From contig JALWNK010000062.1 in assembly GCA_026995935.1 (NCBI GenBank), positions 23,916-87,915 of the forward strand: 64,000 nt of DNA, written 5' to 3'. Positions 1 through 8,620 of the stretch are shown piece after piece. Origin of the DNA: Deltaproteobacteria bacterium (GTDB lineage: Bacteria > Desulfobacterota > Dissulfuribacteria > Dissulfuribacterales > QOAL01). The position numbers and the translations under genes were made by a program. Numbering within the stretch: position 1 is the first letter of the stretch; each line of letters opens with the position of its first letter. The notes under the pieces are model-generated. The model was not told the DNA's origin. It did not search any database and saw only the letters and a list, made by a program, of their open reading frames with translations.

Positions 1-293
1 GACTCAGCTGCACGGCACGGCGGGGTTTTTGGTTGCTATAACCCCGTCTGGGTCTTTATATAAACGGATACTGGTGAGATCAAACCTTGAATTTTAAACT
101 CTGCGGCAGCAGATCTGTATATATGCATGAGCAGTTAGTTATTTATTGGTGTTTTGATAAAACAGCTTGCCTCGGTGCAAAGGGTTCACTGGCTCATGGC
201 AAGTTAGAATCCTGCCTCAAATCTCAACAGATATCCGTTTCTAGAAAATAATTGGATGGGGTGTGGCACTAGAATCCGGTATGGAGGCCACAC

Positions 294-1856
294 ATGATTA
301 ACCTGACCACAATATTTCTATTGGTGCTTTTCATGGCCATTGGTGGGGCCATTGGCTTTGGAGTCGCCAGGTTCCTTTTTTCAAAAAGACATCATCAGGA
401 TGTGGAAGAGGCCTCGCGACTGCGCAAGGAGGCAGAGGCAGAAGCAAGGCGTCTTCTTAAGGAGGCCGAGGTCCAGGCTAAGGAGGAGGCCCTTCAGTTA
501 AAGAAAGAGGCGGAGCGTGAGGTTGCCGAACGTCAGGGTGAGCTTAGGAGTCGCGAGAAGAGGCTTCTTCAACGAGAGCAGCAGATCGAAAAGAAAAAGG
601 AACTTGTTGATTCGAAAGAAATTGAGCTCCTTGAAAAAGAAAAGAGGATTCAGGCCACCGAAAACAGATTGAGGAATAGAGAAAAGGAGATAGAATCTCT
701 TATCACTGCCCAAAGGGAAAAACTTGAGCAAATTTCCGGCATGTCCAAAGAGGAGGCAAAGGAACAACTGCTCAAGAGCTTTGAAGCAGAGGTCAGACAG
801 GACGCAGGAAAGCTTCTCAGAAAAATTGAAACCGAAACCAAGGATCTGGCTGATAAAAAGGCCAGGGAGATAATCGCTCTGGCCATTGCCCGATATGCAG
901 GCGAATATGTTGCTGAACGTACCGTTTCCGTGGTGGCTCTTCCAAATGAAGAGATGAAGGGAAGGATAATTGGCCGTGAAGGACGAAACATAAAGGCCAT
1001 AGAGGCCGCCACAGGAATCGATATCATAATTGATGACACGCCTGAGGCCGTGCTGCTCTCTGGATTTAATCCGGTGAGAAGAGAGGTGGCGCGGGTCGCC
1101 CTTGAAAGGCTTGTCCTGGATGGCCGAATTCATCCGGCACGAATAGAAGAGGTTGTCCGCAAGGTCGAGAAGGAGATAGACGCTGCCATTAGAGAGGCAG
1201 GGGAGCAGGCCACCTTTGACGTCGGCGTCTATGGAATCCATCCAGAACTTGTAAAACTTCTTGGGAAGCTCAAGTTCCGGACCAGCTATGCACAAAATGT
1301 CCTTCAGCACTCGGTTGAGGTGGCGTTTTTGTGCGGGATCATGGCTGCAGAGCTTGGGGTGGATGTCAAGAAGGCAAAAAGGGCTGGTCTTCTCCATGAC
1401 ATAGGAAAGGCGGTTGATCACGAGGTGGAGGGCTCACATGCCATTATTGGGGCTGATCTTGCCAAGAAGTATGGTGAGCCAAGGGACGTCATTCATGCCA
1501 TCGCTGCCCATCACGAAGACGTAAAGCCAGAGTCGGTGCTTGCCGTGCTGGTACAGGCGGCAGACGCCCTGTCCGGCGCAAGGCCAGGGGCAAGGCGAGA
1601 GATGCTGGAAAGTTATGTCAAGCGTCTTGAAGACCTTGAGCGTATTGCCACATCCTTCAAGGGCGTTGAAAAGTCATTTGCCATCCAGGCCGGCCGCGAA
1701 ATAAGAATAGTGGTGAACAGCGACTCCATAACGGATGCTGACGCTGCTATGCTTTGCAGGGATATAACCAAAAAAATCGAGAGCGAGCTCACCTACCCAG
1801 GACAGATAAAGGTGACGGTCATCAGGGAAACAAGGGCCGTAGATTACGCGAAATAG
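294..1856 (+). CDS. rny: Ribonuclease Y
   Basis: 520 aa ORF: N-terminal TM helix, long charged coiled coil, KH domain ([31 protein letters not shown]) and HD domain ([32 protein letters not shown]). Confidence 0.97.
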   Translation: MINLTTIFLLVLFMAIGGAIGFGVARFLFSKRHHQDVEEASRLRKEAEAEARRLLKEAEVQAKEEALQLKKEAEREVAERQGELRSREKRLLQREQQIEKKKELVDSKEIELLEKEKRIQATENRLRNREKEIESLITAQREKLEQISGMSKEEAKEQLLKSFEAEVRQDAGKLLRKIETETKDLADKKAREIIALAIARYAGEYVAERTVSVVALPNEEMKGRIIGREGRNIKAIEAATGIDIIIDDTPEAVLLSGFNPVRREVARVALERLVLDGRIHPARIEEVVRKVEKEIDAAIREAGEQATFDVGVYGIHPELVKLLGKLKFRTSYAQNVLQHSVEVAFLCGIMAAELGVDVKKAKRAGLLHDIGKAVDHEVEGSHAIIGADLAKKYGEPRDVIHAIAAHHEDVKPESVLAVLVQAADALSGARPGARREMLESYVKRLEDLERIATSFKGVEKSFAIQAGREIRIVVNSDSITDADAAMLCRDITKKIESELTYPGQIKVTVIRETRAVDYAK

Positions 1857-1865
1857 CGCATTAAG

Positions 1866-3086
1866 GTGTGGAATATGGAAACGGATATTGAAAAATCATT
1901 GGAGCTGATAAGAAGGGGTTCCGTTGAAATCATCTCGGAAGAGGAACTCAAAAAGAAGCTGGAAAAGGCCATAAAAGAAAAAAGACCCCTCAGAGTGAAG
2001 GCTGGTTTTGACCCAACTGCTCCTGATCTTCATCTTGGTCATACGGTGCTTATCCAGAAGATGCGTCATTTTCAGGAACTTGGCCATCAGGTCATATTTT
2101 TGATCGGTGACTTCACAGGCCTTATAGGTGATCCCACTGGAAAATCAGAGACCAGGCCGCCCCTGACCCCTGAGCAGGTGCAAGAAAATGCAGCCACCTA
2201 CAAGGAACAAATCTTTAAGATACTTGACGAGGACAAGACAGAAATTGCCTTTAACAGCAAGTGGATGAACAAGATGGCCTCCATAGACATGATACGCCTT
2301 TGTGCAAAGTACACGGTGGCCAGAATGCTTGAACGGGAAGACTTCAAACAGAGATTCCAGCAGCAAAGGCCCATTGCCATCCACGAATTCATATACCCTC
2401 TCATACAGGGCTACGATTCAGTGGCCTTGGAGGCAGACGTAGAGCTTGGGGGAACTGATCAGACCTTTAACCTCCTTGTGGGCAGACACATCCAAAAGGA
2501 ATACGGCCAGGAACCACAGGTGGTAATCACCATGCCCCTTCTCGAAGGACTTGACGGAATAAACAAGATGAGCAAATCCCTTGGCAACTATGTCGGGATT
2601 ACAGAGGAGCCGGATTCCATGTTTGGGAAGCTCATGTCCATATCCGATGAGCTGATGTTTCGCTACTACGAGCTCCTGAGTTCCAGGTCACTGGATGAGA
2701 TAGAGCAGCTTAAACGTGGTGTAGAAAAGGGATCCGTGCACCCCAAGGATGCCAAGGCACAGCTGGCCTACGAGCTTGTGGCCAGATATCACGGAGAAGA
2801 GGCGGCCAAAAAGGCCAGGGAGAGGTTTGAGGCCCAGTTTTCAAAGGGTCAGGTGCCGGAAGACGTTCCAGAACATCCCTTACCAACGGACTCGGAACAG
2901 AAGATTTTTCTTCCCAGGCTCTTAAAAGAGGCAGGTCTTGTAAAAAGTACCTCTGAGGCGAGACGGCTTATAAAACAGGGTGCAGTAAGTCTCAATGGTA
3001 CCAAGTTAAGGCAGGAAGAGATAGACAGACCCGGGTCTGGTGCCATTTTGAAAGTGGGTAAGAGACGTTACTTGAGGCTCGTTTGA
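1866..3086 (+). CDS. tyrS: Tyrosyl-tRNA synthetase
   Basis: HLGH motif ([19 protein letters not shown]), KMSKS ([14 protein letters not shown]) and C-terminal S4 domain. Confidence 0.97.
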   Translation: MWNMETDIEKSLELIRRGSVEIISEEELKKKLEKAIKEKRPLRVKAGFDPTAPDLHLGHTVLIQKMRHFQELGHQVIFLIGDFTGLIGDPTGKSETRPPLTPEQVQENAATYKEQIFKILDEDKTEIAFNSKWMNKMASIDMIRLCAKYTVARMLEREDFKQRFQQQRPIAIHEFIYPLIQGYDSVALEADVELGGTDQTFNLLVGRHIQKEYGQEPQVVITMPLLEGLDGINKMSKSLGNYVGITEEPDSMFGKLMSISDELMFRYYELLSSRSLDEIEQLKRGVEKGSVHPKDAKAQLAYELVARYHGEEAAKKARERFEAQFSKGQVPEDVPEHPLPTDSEQKIFLPRLLKEAGLVKSTSEARRLIKQGAVSLNGTKLRQEEIDRPGSGAILKVGKRRYLRLV

Positions 3087-3157
3087 CGAATCTCCATTTC
3101 CGGCAAGGAAAGGGTCTCTATTCAGCTGCCATACTGTAAGGAGAGTTAAAACAAAAG

Positions 3158-3574
3158 ATGAATCAATGGCTGGGAAATGCTCTTGCCGCAATGTTGTGTT
3201 GGGGCCTGTGGGCATTTTTCCCAAAGCTGTCTCTTGCCAGGATATCACCAGCAAGCTCGGTCTTTTTTGAGGCATGTGGTGTCATGCTTACCAGCATAGT
3301 AGTGGTCTTCCTTCTCGGCCCAGGATTGGATAGTGACCTAGAGGGCAGTTTCTATGCGATATTAACAGGTATTTTCGGGACGGTAGGCCTCTATTTCTTC
3401 TTTTGCGCAGTCAAGACAGGCCCCATCTCTGTTATCTCCGCCCTTACCGCCCTATATCCCGTGGTCACCGTGGTACTCGCCGTTATTGTTCTCCATGAAA
3501 GACTGGAATTGAGACAGGTTCTGGGCGTGCTTCTTGCTTTTGCCGCTGCGGTACTTCTTTCCACTAAAAGTTGA
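3158..3574 (+). CDS. EamA/DMT-family small membrane transporter
   Basis: 138 aa hydrophobic ORF with EamA-like repeat (GPISVISALTALYPVVTVVLAVIVLHERLELRQVLGVLLAFAAAVLLS). Confidence 0.75.
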   Translation: MNQWLGNALAAMLCWGLWAFFPKLSLARISPASSVFFEACGVMLTSIVVVFLLGPGLDSDLEGSFYAILTGIFGTVGLYFFFCAVKTGPISVISALTALYPVVTVVLAVIVLHERLELRQVLGVLLAFAAAVLLSTKS

Positions 3575-3744
3575 ATGGGGGAAATAATTGTCGTTGAACA
3601 GCCCCTAGGATCAACCCTCCAACAAAGTTGACAATACACCATTCCTGCAAGCAGAGACAAGGTGAAGGCGTGGGAATAAGAAAGCAGGTATTTCTCGCAA
3701 CCGCTTCAAAGTTAGGCGGGTCTTTAGCAAGAATTAGAAAAAAT

Positions 3745-3770
3745 GAAAGGCCCGGTTATTCGGGCCTTTC
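3745..3770 (-). terminator. Rho-independent terminator of the PEP-CTERM gene
   Basis: GAAAGGCCCG-GTTATT-CGGGCCTTTC perfect 10-bp stem, followed on the minus strand by a T-rich tract (CATTTTTTCTAATTC). Confidence 0.7.
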
Positions 3771-3815
3771 AACAGGACTCTATACCTCTAAGGGAATTTT
3801 CAAAAAATCAAACTG

Positions 3816-4526
3816 TTAAGACTTCTTTACTTTCTTGCGGGCAAAGCCTGCAAGACCGATCAGCCCTGTACCAAAAAGGAGAATGGTTGCAGGTTCGGGA
3901 ACAGGGGCAAGTTTGCCTGATACATTGACCTTGTAGTCATAGTCTGTAGGGACATTCGTTAAGTCATAAACAACATCCCAAGTGATAAGTTGGGATTTAT
4001 CTGTTGGTTGCACTGCATCCCGAAATTGTTCCATAAAATGAGAGTCATCCGTATGATAGAAAGTATGATTAATCAAAACTGCACTAATTCTATATTCCCT
4101 GAACCTCAATTTTTGAACTTTGATGTTTGTAGCTGAAGCAGTTAGAAACGGATCTCGATTCGGATTTGTACTATTTCCACCAATTCTAAAGCCTGCCGTT
4201 GCATTTGGATCAACATTTAAGGAATCATTTTGCCAATCGTAATTAAAACCGACGAAACTAAACCCCCAGATTAGCTGACCCAAAATAGGATCATTTGGGG
4301 CTACGAGGCTACTATCTAATCCGTCTTTGTCGGTATAACTGGTGACTTTGACCGTATTCAAAGGATTCGGAGATGTAGGCTGGGAATCCAAATCTATATA
4401 CACACTACCCTGAAAGTCAAGGGATGGTAACGGCAGCGCCCAACCCTGCGTAACCAACCCTCCTAGAACCATGAACAGACATCCAATGATGGACATCGCT
4501 ACCTTGTTGTAAAGCGTTTTTTTCAT
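3816..4526 (-). CDS. PEP-CTERM sorting-domain exported protein
   Basis: N-terminal signal peptide; C-terminus VPEPATILLFGTGLIGLAGFARKKVKKS matches the PEP-CTERM layout (PEP motif, TM helix, basic tail). Confidence 0.88.
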   Translation of the reverse strand: MKKTLYNKVAMSIIGCLFMVLGGLVTQGWALPLPSLDFQGSVYIDLDSQPTSPNPLNTVKVTSYTDKDGLDSSLVAPNDPILGQLIWGFSFVGFNYDWQNDSLNVDPNATAGFRIGGNSTNPNRDPFLTASATNIKVQKLRFREYRISAVLINHTFYHTDDSHFMEQFRDAVQPTDKSQLITWDVVYDLTNVPTDYDYKVNVSGKLAPVPEPATILLFGTGLIGLAGFARKKVKKS

Positions 4527-4684
4527 ACTACCTCCTCATCTATTTTCATTAATTCAATTTCAAAAACATTAGCTTCTCTAGTCTCTAAATCTTTACCATC
4601 CTTCTGCTTATTTTTTTCTCCGTACCTATATTGCACCCCCTTCTCCCAAATTTTTTTGCAAAACAATTTAAATACCTACTTTTC

Positions 4685-4700
4685 TGCATTGGCCGTGCCA
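4685..4700 (-). promoter_or_regulatory. Candidate sigma54 (-24/-12) promoter upstream of the PEP-CTERM gene
   Basis: Minus-strand sequence TGGCACGGCCAATGCA: TGGCAC-N5-(A)TGCA against consensus TGGCAC-N5-TTGCW. Confidence 0.6.
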
Positions 4701-4704
4701 GCTG

Positions 4705-4737
4705 TTTCACACTTTTTTATCCAAAAAGGGTGTGAAA
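4705..4737. promoter_or_regulatory. Dyad abutting the sigma54-type promoter
   Basis: TTTCACAC-N17-GTGTGAAA, with partial continuation of the stem in the T/A tracts inside. Confidence 0.5.
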
Positions 4738-4974
4738 ATAGAGGTTAAATTAACTGCGATATTTTTCAGTGGAAAAGTTTTGCCATTTGTGGAACTTTTT
4801 TTCCGGAAAAATGAATTCCCATTTTTTTTCCACTTCCATTTTTTTATAGAATCTTCAAAAGGGGCCTTTGGTTCATTTCTACGTTTCTGTCAGCCACCTG
4901 AAATGAAATAGAGTTTTTTTCGCCTCGGCCATTCCTTGCTGCCTTTAACGCACTTTCGTGGTAATATTTCCCCC

Positions 4975-5400
4975 ATGGAAGCGACGGTTTTCTCCCAGAT
5001 ATTAGAGGTATCCCTGGATACAGGCCCTGATATCAAGGACATCACAAGGGCTGCCGAAAAAGTAATAAGGAGTTCCGGGGTCAAAGAGGGCATCATCCAG
5101 ATGAACGTAATTGGTTCAACTGGCTCACTTACCACCATTGAGTTTGAGCCAGGGGTGGTGGAGGATCTTAAGGATGCCATAGAGCGGATGGCCCCTAAAG
5201 ACTTGGTTTACAAGCACGAACTTGCCTGGCACGACGGAAACGGCCACAGCCACGTGCAGGCGGCCCTTCTCGGCCCTTCCATTTCCTTATCCCTAATGGA
5301 TGGAAGGCTTGTGCTCGGTACATGGCAGCAGATAGTTGTAATCAACCACGACAACAAACCTAGAAAGAGGAAGATCGCCTGTACGGTGATTGGAATATAG
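4975..5400 (+). CDS. YjbQ family protein (UPF0047)
   Basis: Family-typical GSTGSLTTIEFEPGVVEDLKDAIERMAP..WHDGNGHSHVQAALLGPS. ATG at 4975 preferred over the tool start. Confidence 0.85.
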   Translation: MEATVFSQILEVSLDTGPDIKDITRAAEKVIRSSGVKEGIIQMNVIGSTGSLTTIEFEPGVVEDLKDAIERMAPKDLVYKHELAWHDGNGHSHVQAALLGPSISLSLMDGRLVLGTWQQIVVINHDNKPRKRKIACTVIGI

Positions 5401-5415
5401 GAATTCCCAACTCTT

Positions 5416-6633
5416 ATGAACGAAGGCGTTAACGAAGCAATAAAAGAAAAAGGATCATCCAGTACAGACTCAAATAATGTCACAAGGGTTTCTGTATTAG
5501 GAAAGGAAATCATCCTTGTGGGCACCGCCCACATCTCCAGGGAGTCGGTGGAGCTCGTAAAGAGGGTGATCCACGAGGAAAGGCCGGACGTTGTATGTGT
5601 AGAGCTTGATGAAAAGCGCTACAAAGCCATCTCGCAAAAGGAGCGTTTTGAACAGCTTGATATCAAGAAGATCATTAAGAGCAAGCAGCTCACCACCCTT
5701 ATGGCAAACCTGATCCTTTCTTCCTATCAGAAAAAGCTTGGCGAAAAAATAGGAGTCATGCCTGGAAGCGAGCTCATAGAGGCCACAAGATGTGCTGAAG
5801 AGCTTGGCATACCCATAAGGCTTTGCGACAGGGATGTGCGCACCACGCTCCTTCGGGCCTGGAGGCTCACTCCCTTGTGGAAGAAGGGGAAGCTTCTTTC
5901 AAGCCTGATCTTAAGCCTTTTTGACGATACTGAGGTGACTGAGGAAAAGCTTAGGGAGCTGAAGCAGTCAGACGTGATCTCAGAGCTTATGCAGGAGCTT
6001 GGTGATGCCATGCCCGAGCTCAAAAAGGTCTTGATTGACGAAAGAGATACCTACCTTTCAGAGAAGATAAAGGAGGCCGATGGTAAAAAGATAGTTGCAG
6101 TAGTGGGGGCTGGCCACGTTCAAGGCATCAAGAAGGCCCTCCTGGAGGACAGGAGCCGCGAGATGGAGGAGATATCCGCTGTTCCGCCCCTTTCCCCCCT
6201 TTGGAAGGCGGCAGGATGGGCAATACCTGTCCTCATTGTCGGAGCGGTCATTTTCTCTGCATGGCAGAAGGGGGCAGTGGTTGCAGGTGATAACGTGACC
6301 TACTGGGTGCTTGCAAATGGCATTGCCTGCGCCATTGGTGCCGCGGTTGCCATGTGCCACCCTTACACCATAGCCGCAGCCTTTGCGGCAGCTCCCATTA
6401 CGAGCCTTACTCCGGTGATAGGTGCAGGTTACGTGACCGCCTTTGTTCAGGCAGTTGTAAGGCCCCCGGTGGTAAAGGAGATACAGAATGCCTCAAAGGA
6501 CATTGCCTCTTTAAGGGGCTGGTGGTCCAATAAGCTCCTTAGGGTCTTTCTTGCATTCCTTTTGCCAGGGGTGGGAAGCATGGTTGGAACCTGGCTCGGT
6601 GGTTACAGGATCTTTAGCAGCCTTTTCAGCTGA
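5416..6633 (+). CDS. TraB/PrgY (GumN-related) family membrane protein
   Basis: N-terminal LVGTAHISRESVELVKRVIHEERPDVVCVELDEKRY and C-terminal TM segments. Confidence 0.85.
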   Translation: MNEGVNEAIKEKGSSSTDSNNVTRVSVLGKEIILVGTAHISRESVELVKRVIHEERPDVVCVELDEKRYKAISQKERFEQLDIKKIIKSKQLTTLMANLILSSYQKKLGEKIGVMPGSELIEATRCAEELGIPIRLCDRDVRTTLLRAWRLTPLWKKGKLLSSLILSLFDDTEVTEEKLRELKQSDVISELMQELGDAMPELKKVLIDERDTYLSEKIKEADGKKIVAVVGAGHVQGIKKALLEDRSREMEEISAVPPLSPLWKAAGWAIPVLIVGAVIFSAWQKGAVVAGDNVTYWVLANGIACAIGAAVAMCHPYTIAAAFAAAPITSLTPVIGAGYVTAFVQAVVRPPVVKEIQNASKDIASLRGWWSNKLLRVFLAFLLPGVGSMVGTWLGGYRIFSSLFS

Positions 6634-6727
6634 TAGAATTTCCCGGCCCAAAAACAATAAAGTTTCCTAAAAACTCGGCTCATGAGGGTTACTTTGTGCT
6701 TGAGATGCCATGACCGGAGGTTTTTTT

Positions 6728-6997
6728 ATGAATATTTCAAATGACATAAAATCAATAAGTTATTTGAAATCCAAGGCTGCAGATCTTCTTAAATATATTA
6801 ATGAGACGCACCGTCCTGTTATTATTACGCAAAATGGTGAGCCAAAGGCAGTACTCCAGGATCCAAAAAGTTTTCAAGATATGCGAAATGCCATTGGTAT
6901 TTTAAAGATTTTGTCCTTAGCTGAAAACGATATAAAAACAAAACATTGCGTGTCAAATGAAGAAGTTATGAAAATCATTGAAAATAAGTTGGGATGA
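6728..6997 (+). CDS. Phd/YefM-family antitoxin
   Basis: MNISNDIKSISYLKSKAADLLKYINETHRPVIITQNGEPKAVLQDPKSFQDM is a typical Phd/YefM N-terminus. Confidence 0.75.
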   Translation: MNISNDIKSISYLKSKAADLLKYINETHRPVIITQNGEPKAVLQDPKSFQDMRNAIGILKILSLAENDIKTKHCVSNEEVMKIIENKLG

Positions 6998-7209
6998 CGG
7001 GTGGAATCCGAGTTTGAGGTTAGTGGGGGAATTATAATTGTCGCTGACCACGCTGAAACCGTCAAACCTTTTGAAGATAGGTTTTCTAAAGGCAAATCGT
7101 TGGTCTTCCTCTCCATAGAGACACCTGACTCTGGATTTTGGGCCTCTAAATCAAGTGCGCCGTGGGATTTTTTCTTGATCTTTGTATATTCTGTTCATAT
7201 ACTAAAATC

Positions 7210-7518
7210 ATGGACGCGGAATCAAAGAAGCTCTTGCAGGAGTGTACCGGGTTTGAATGGGATGATGGCAACAAAAATAAGAACTGGATTAAACACAAAG
7301 TAAGTAATAGCGAATGCGAACAGATTTTTTTCAATCATCCTCTTATTGTTTCCGTTGATGCTAAACATTCAAATCTTGAAGAGGGATATTATGCATTAGG
7401 TACTACCGACTTGGGCAGAAAGCTATTTGTTGTATTTACCATTCGGAACAAAAAAATACGGATTATTTCAGCAAGAGATATGAGTCGAAAAGAAAGAAGG
7501 ATTTACGAGGAAATATGA
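7210..7518 (+). CDS. brnT: BrnT-family toxin
   Basis: FEWDDGNKNKNWIKHKVSNSECEQIFF..RKLFVVFTIRNKKIRIISARDMSRKERRIYEE. Overlaps the downstream CopG-like antitoxin. Confidence 0.85.
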   Translation: MDAESKKLLQECTGFEWDDGNKNKNWIKHKVSNSECEQIFFNHPLIVSVDAKHSNLEEGYYALGTTDLGRKLFVVFTIRNKKIRIISARDMSRKERRIYEEI

Positions 7519-7826
7519 TGAAGAAAAAATTACCTAAATTTAAAGATGAAGATCAGGAGAGGGAATTTTGGTCCACGCATGACTCAACAGAATATATTGA
7601 TTGGGATAGCGCTGAAGAGCTCATACTTCCCAACTTGAAGCCATCTTTAAAAACCATCTCATTACGTTTACCTGAGCATCTTTTGAACGAGCTCAAATTT
7701 CTGGCCAACAAAAAGGATGTACCTTATCAGTCATTATTAAAGATGTTTTTGGCAGAGAGGGTTCAGGCTGAAATTAGTAAACTAGGTCGTAATACCTTGA
7801 AAGTTAAGGAAAAAGTAACCCAATAA
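7515..7826 (+). CDS. brnA: BrnA/CopG-family antitoxin
   Basis: PKFKDEDQEREFWSTHDSTEYIDW..KTISLRLPEHLLNELKFLANKKDVPYQSLLKMFLAERV. Start overlaps the brnT stop. Confidence 0.85.
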   Translation: MMKKKLPKFKDEDQEREFWSTHDSTEYIDWDSAEELILPNLKPSLKTISLRLPEHLLNELKFLANKKDVPYQSLLKMFLAERVQAEISKLGRNTLKVKEKVTQ

Positions 7827-8093
7827 AAGGGTACACCTGACCGCTGTTCCGTTGCGTCCGGGCTAGTGGTTTTGTCGGCTTCCTAGCTTCATTGTTAGCC
7901 TGGCGAAGAAAATGCAACGGTTTTTCCCCCTTTTGCCGCGCCGAGCACGGAAGTGACAGGCCCGGTCAGGCCCCGAAGGGGTGGCGGCATGGACGCCGCC
8001 ATGGGCTGACGGCCAGGATGGCCCTTTCAGCCCACCAGGGCCAGTTGCTTCCGCGCGCAGGATTAAAGCGGCAACGGGGCGCCGTTTTCTTTG

Positions 8094-8125
8094 GTTCTTT
8101 CTTTTGGGCGAGCAAAAGAAAGAAC
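8094..8125. repeat. Long intergenic hairpin, likely member of a dispersed repeat
   Basis: GTTCTTTCTTTT-GGGCGAGC-AAAAGAAAGAAC, perfect 12-bp arms in a GC-rich noncoding stretch (about 7830-8220). Confidence 0.6.
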
Positions 8126-8228
8126 AATTCTCCGCCTTGTATCTACGACACCTGTAAGCAAATACGAATTGGCATGCTATACATTCCCTGCCGCTGATCA
8201 TGTCTTTTTTTGGGGGGGGACTAGGCCA

Positions 8229-8594
8229 TTAGTGGGGCTTGGGCATCTGCCCAGTAAGCATCAGATACCCTTCATGAAAAAACTGGCTTACTGCAAAGAT
8301 GGCGGCAAGGGCAAAGGCCCATTTGACTATGTGTACCCTGGTAGGATTGTACTTGAACATCTTTTTGGTAAGACCAATAAAAAGAAAGACGGTTCCAAAG
8401 CCATAAAACACACTCACAAAGACCTGCCTGAGGGTGGCCCAAAGGGCTCCTGGGAAGTCCCCTCCCCTTAAGGAAAATCCAATGGTTACCACTGTCATGG
8501 CAATTAAAAATTTTACGTCCTCCCATGTAAATCTCGGTTTTTCCTGCTGAGACTCCCTGTTCTTGTCAGGGCCTTTTCCCTGGTCTTCTTCCAA
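8229..8594 (-). CDS. Hypothetical small membrane protein
   Basis: 121 aa ORF with several hydrophobic segments directly upstream of priA on the same strand; no family recognised. Confidence 0.6.
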   Translation of the reverse strand: MEEDQGKGPDKNRESQQEKPRFTWEDVKFLIAMTVVTIGFSLRGGDFPGALWATLRQVFVSVFYGFGTVFLFIGLTKKMFKYNPTRVHIVKWAFALAAIFAVSQFFHEGYLMLTGQMPKPH

Positions 8595-8620
8595 TTTTCC
8601 GTCCCTTTAAAATTTTCTAG

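Noticed and set aside
498-1421. 307-aa minus-strand ORF opposite rny
   Set aside because: Antisense shadow ORF with no recognisable domain; the plus strand is clearly rny.
3628-3928. Short ORFs at 3628-3819 and 3743-3928
   Set aside because: They overlap the terminator hairpin and the antisense of the PEP-CTERM gene.
7863-8471. Several ORFs in the 7863-8471 region (both strands)
   Set aside because: Composition and hairpins indicate a noncoding repeat-like island; translations lack family signal.
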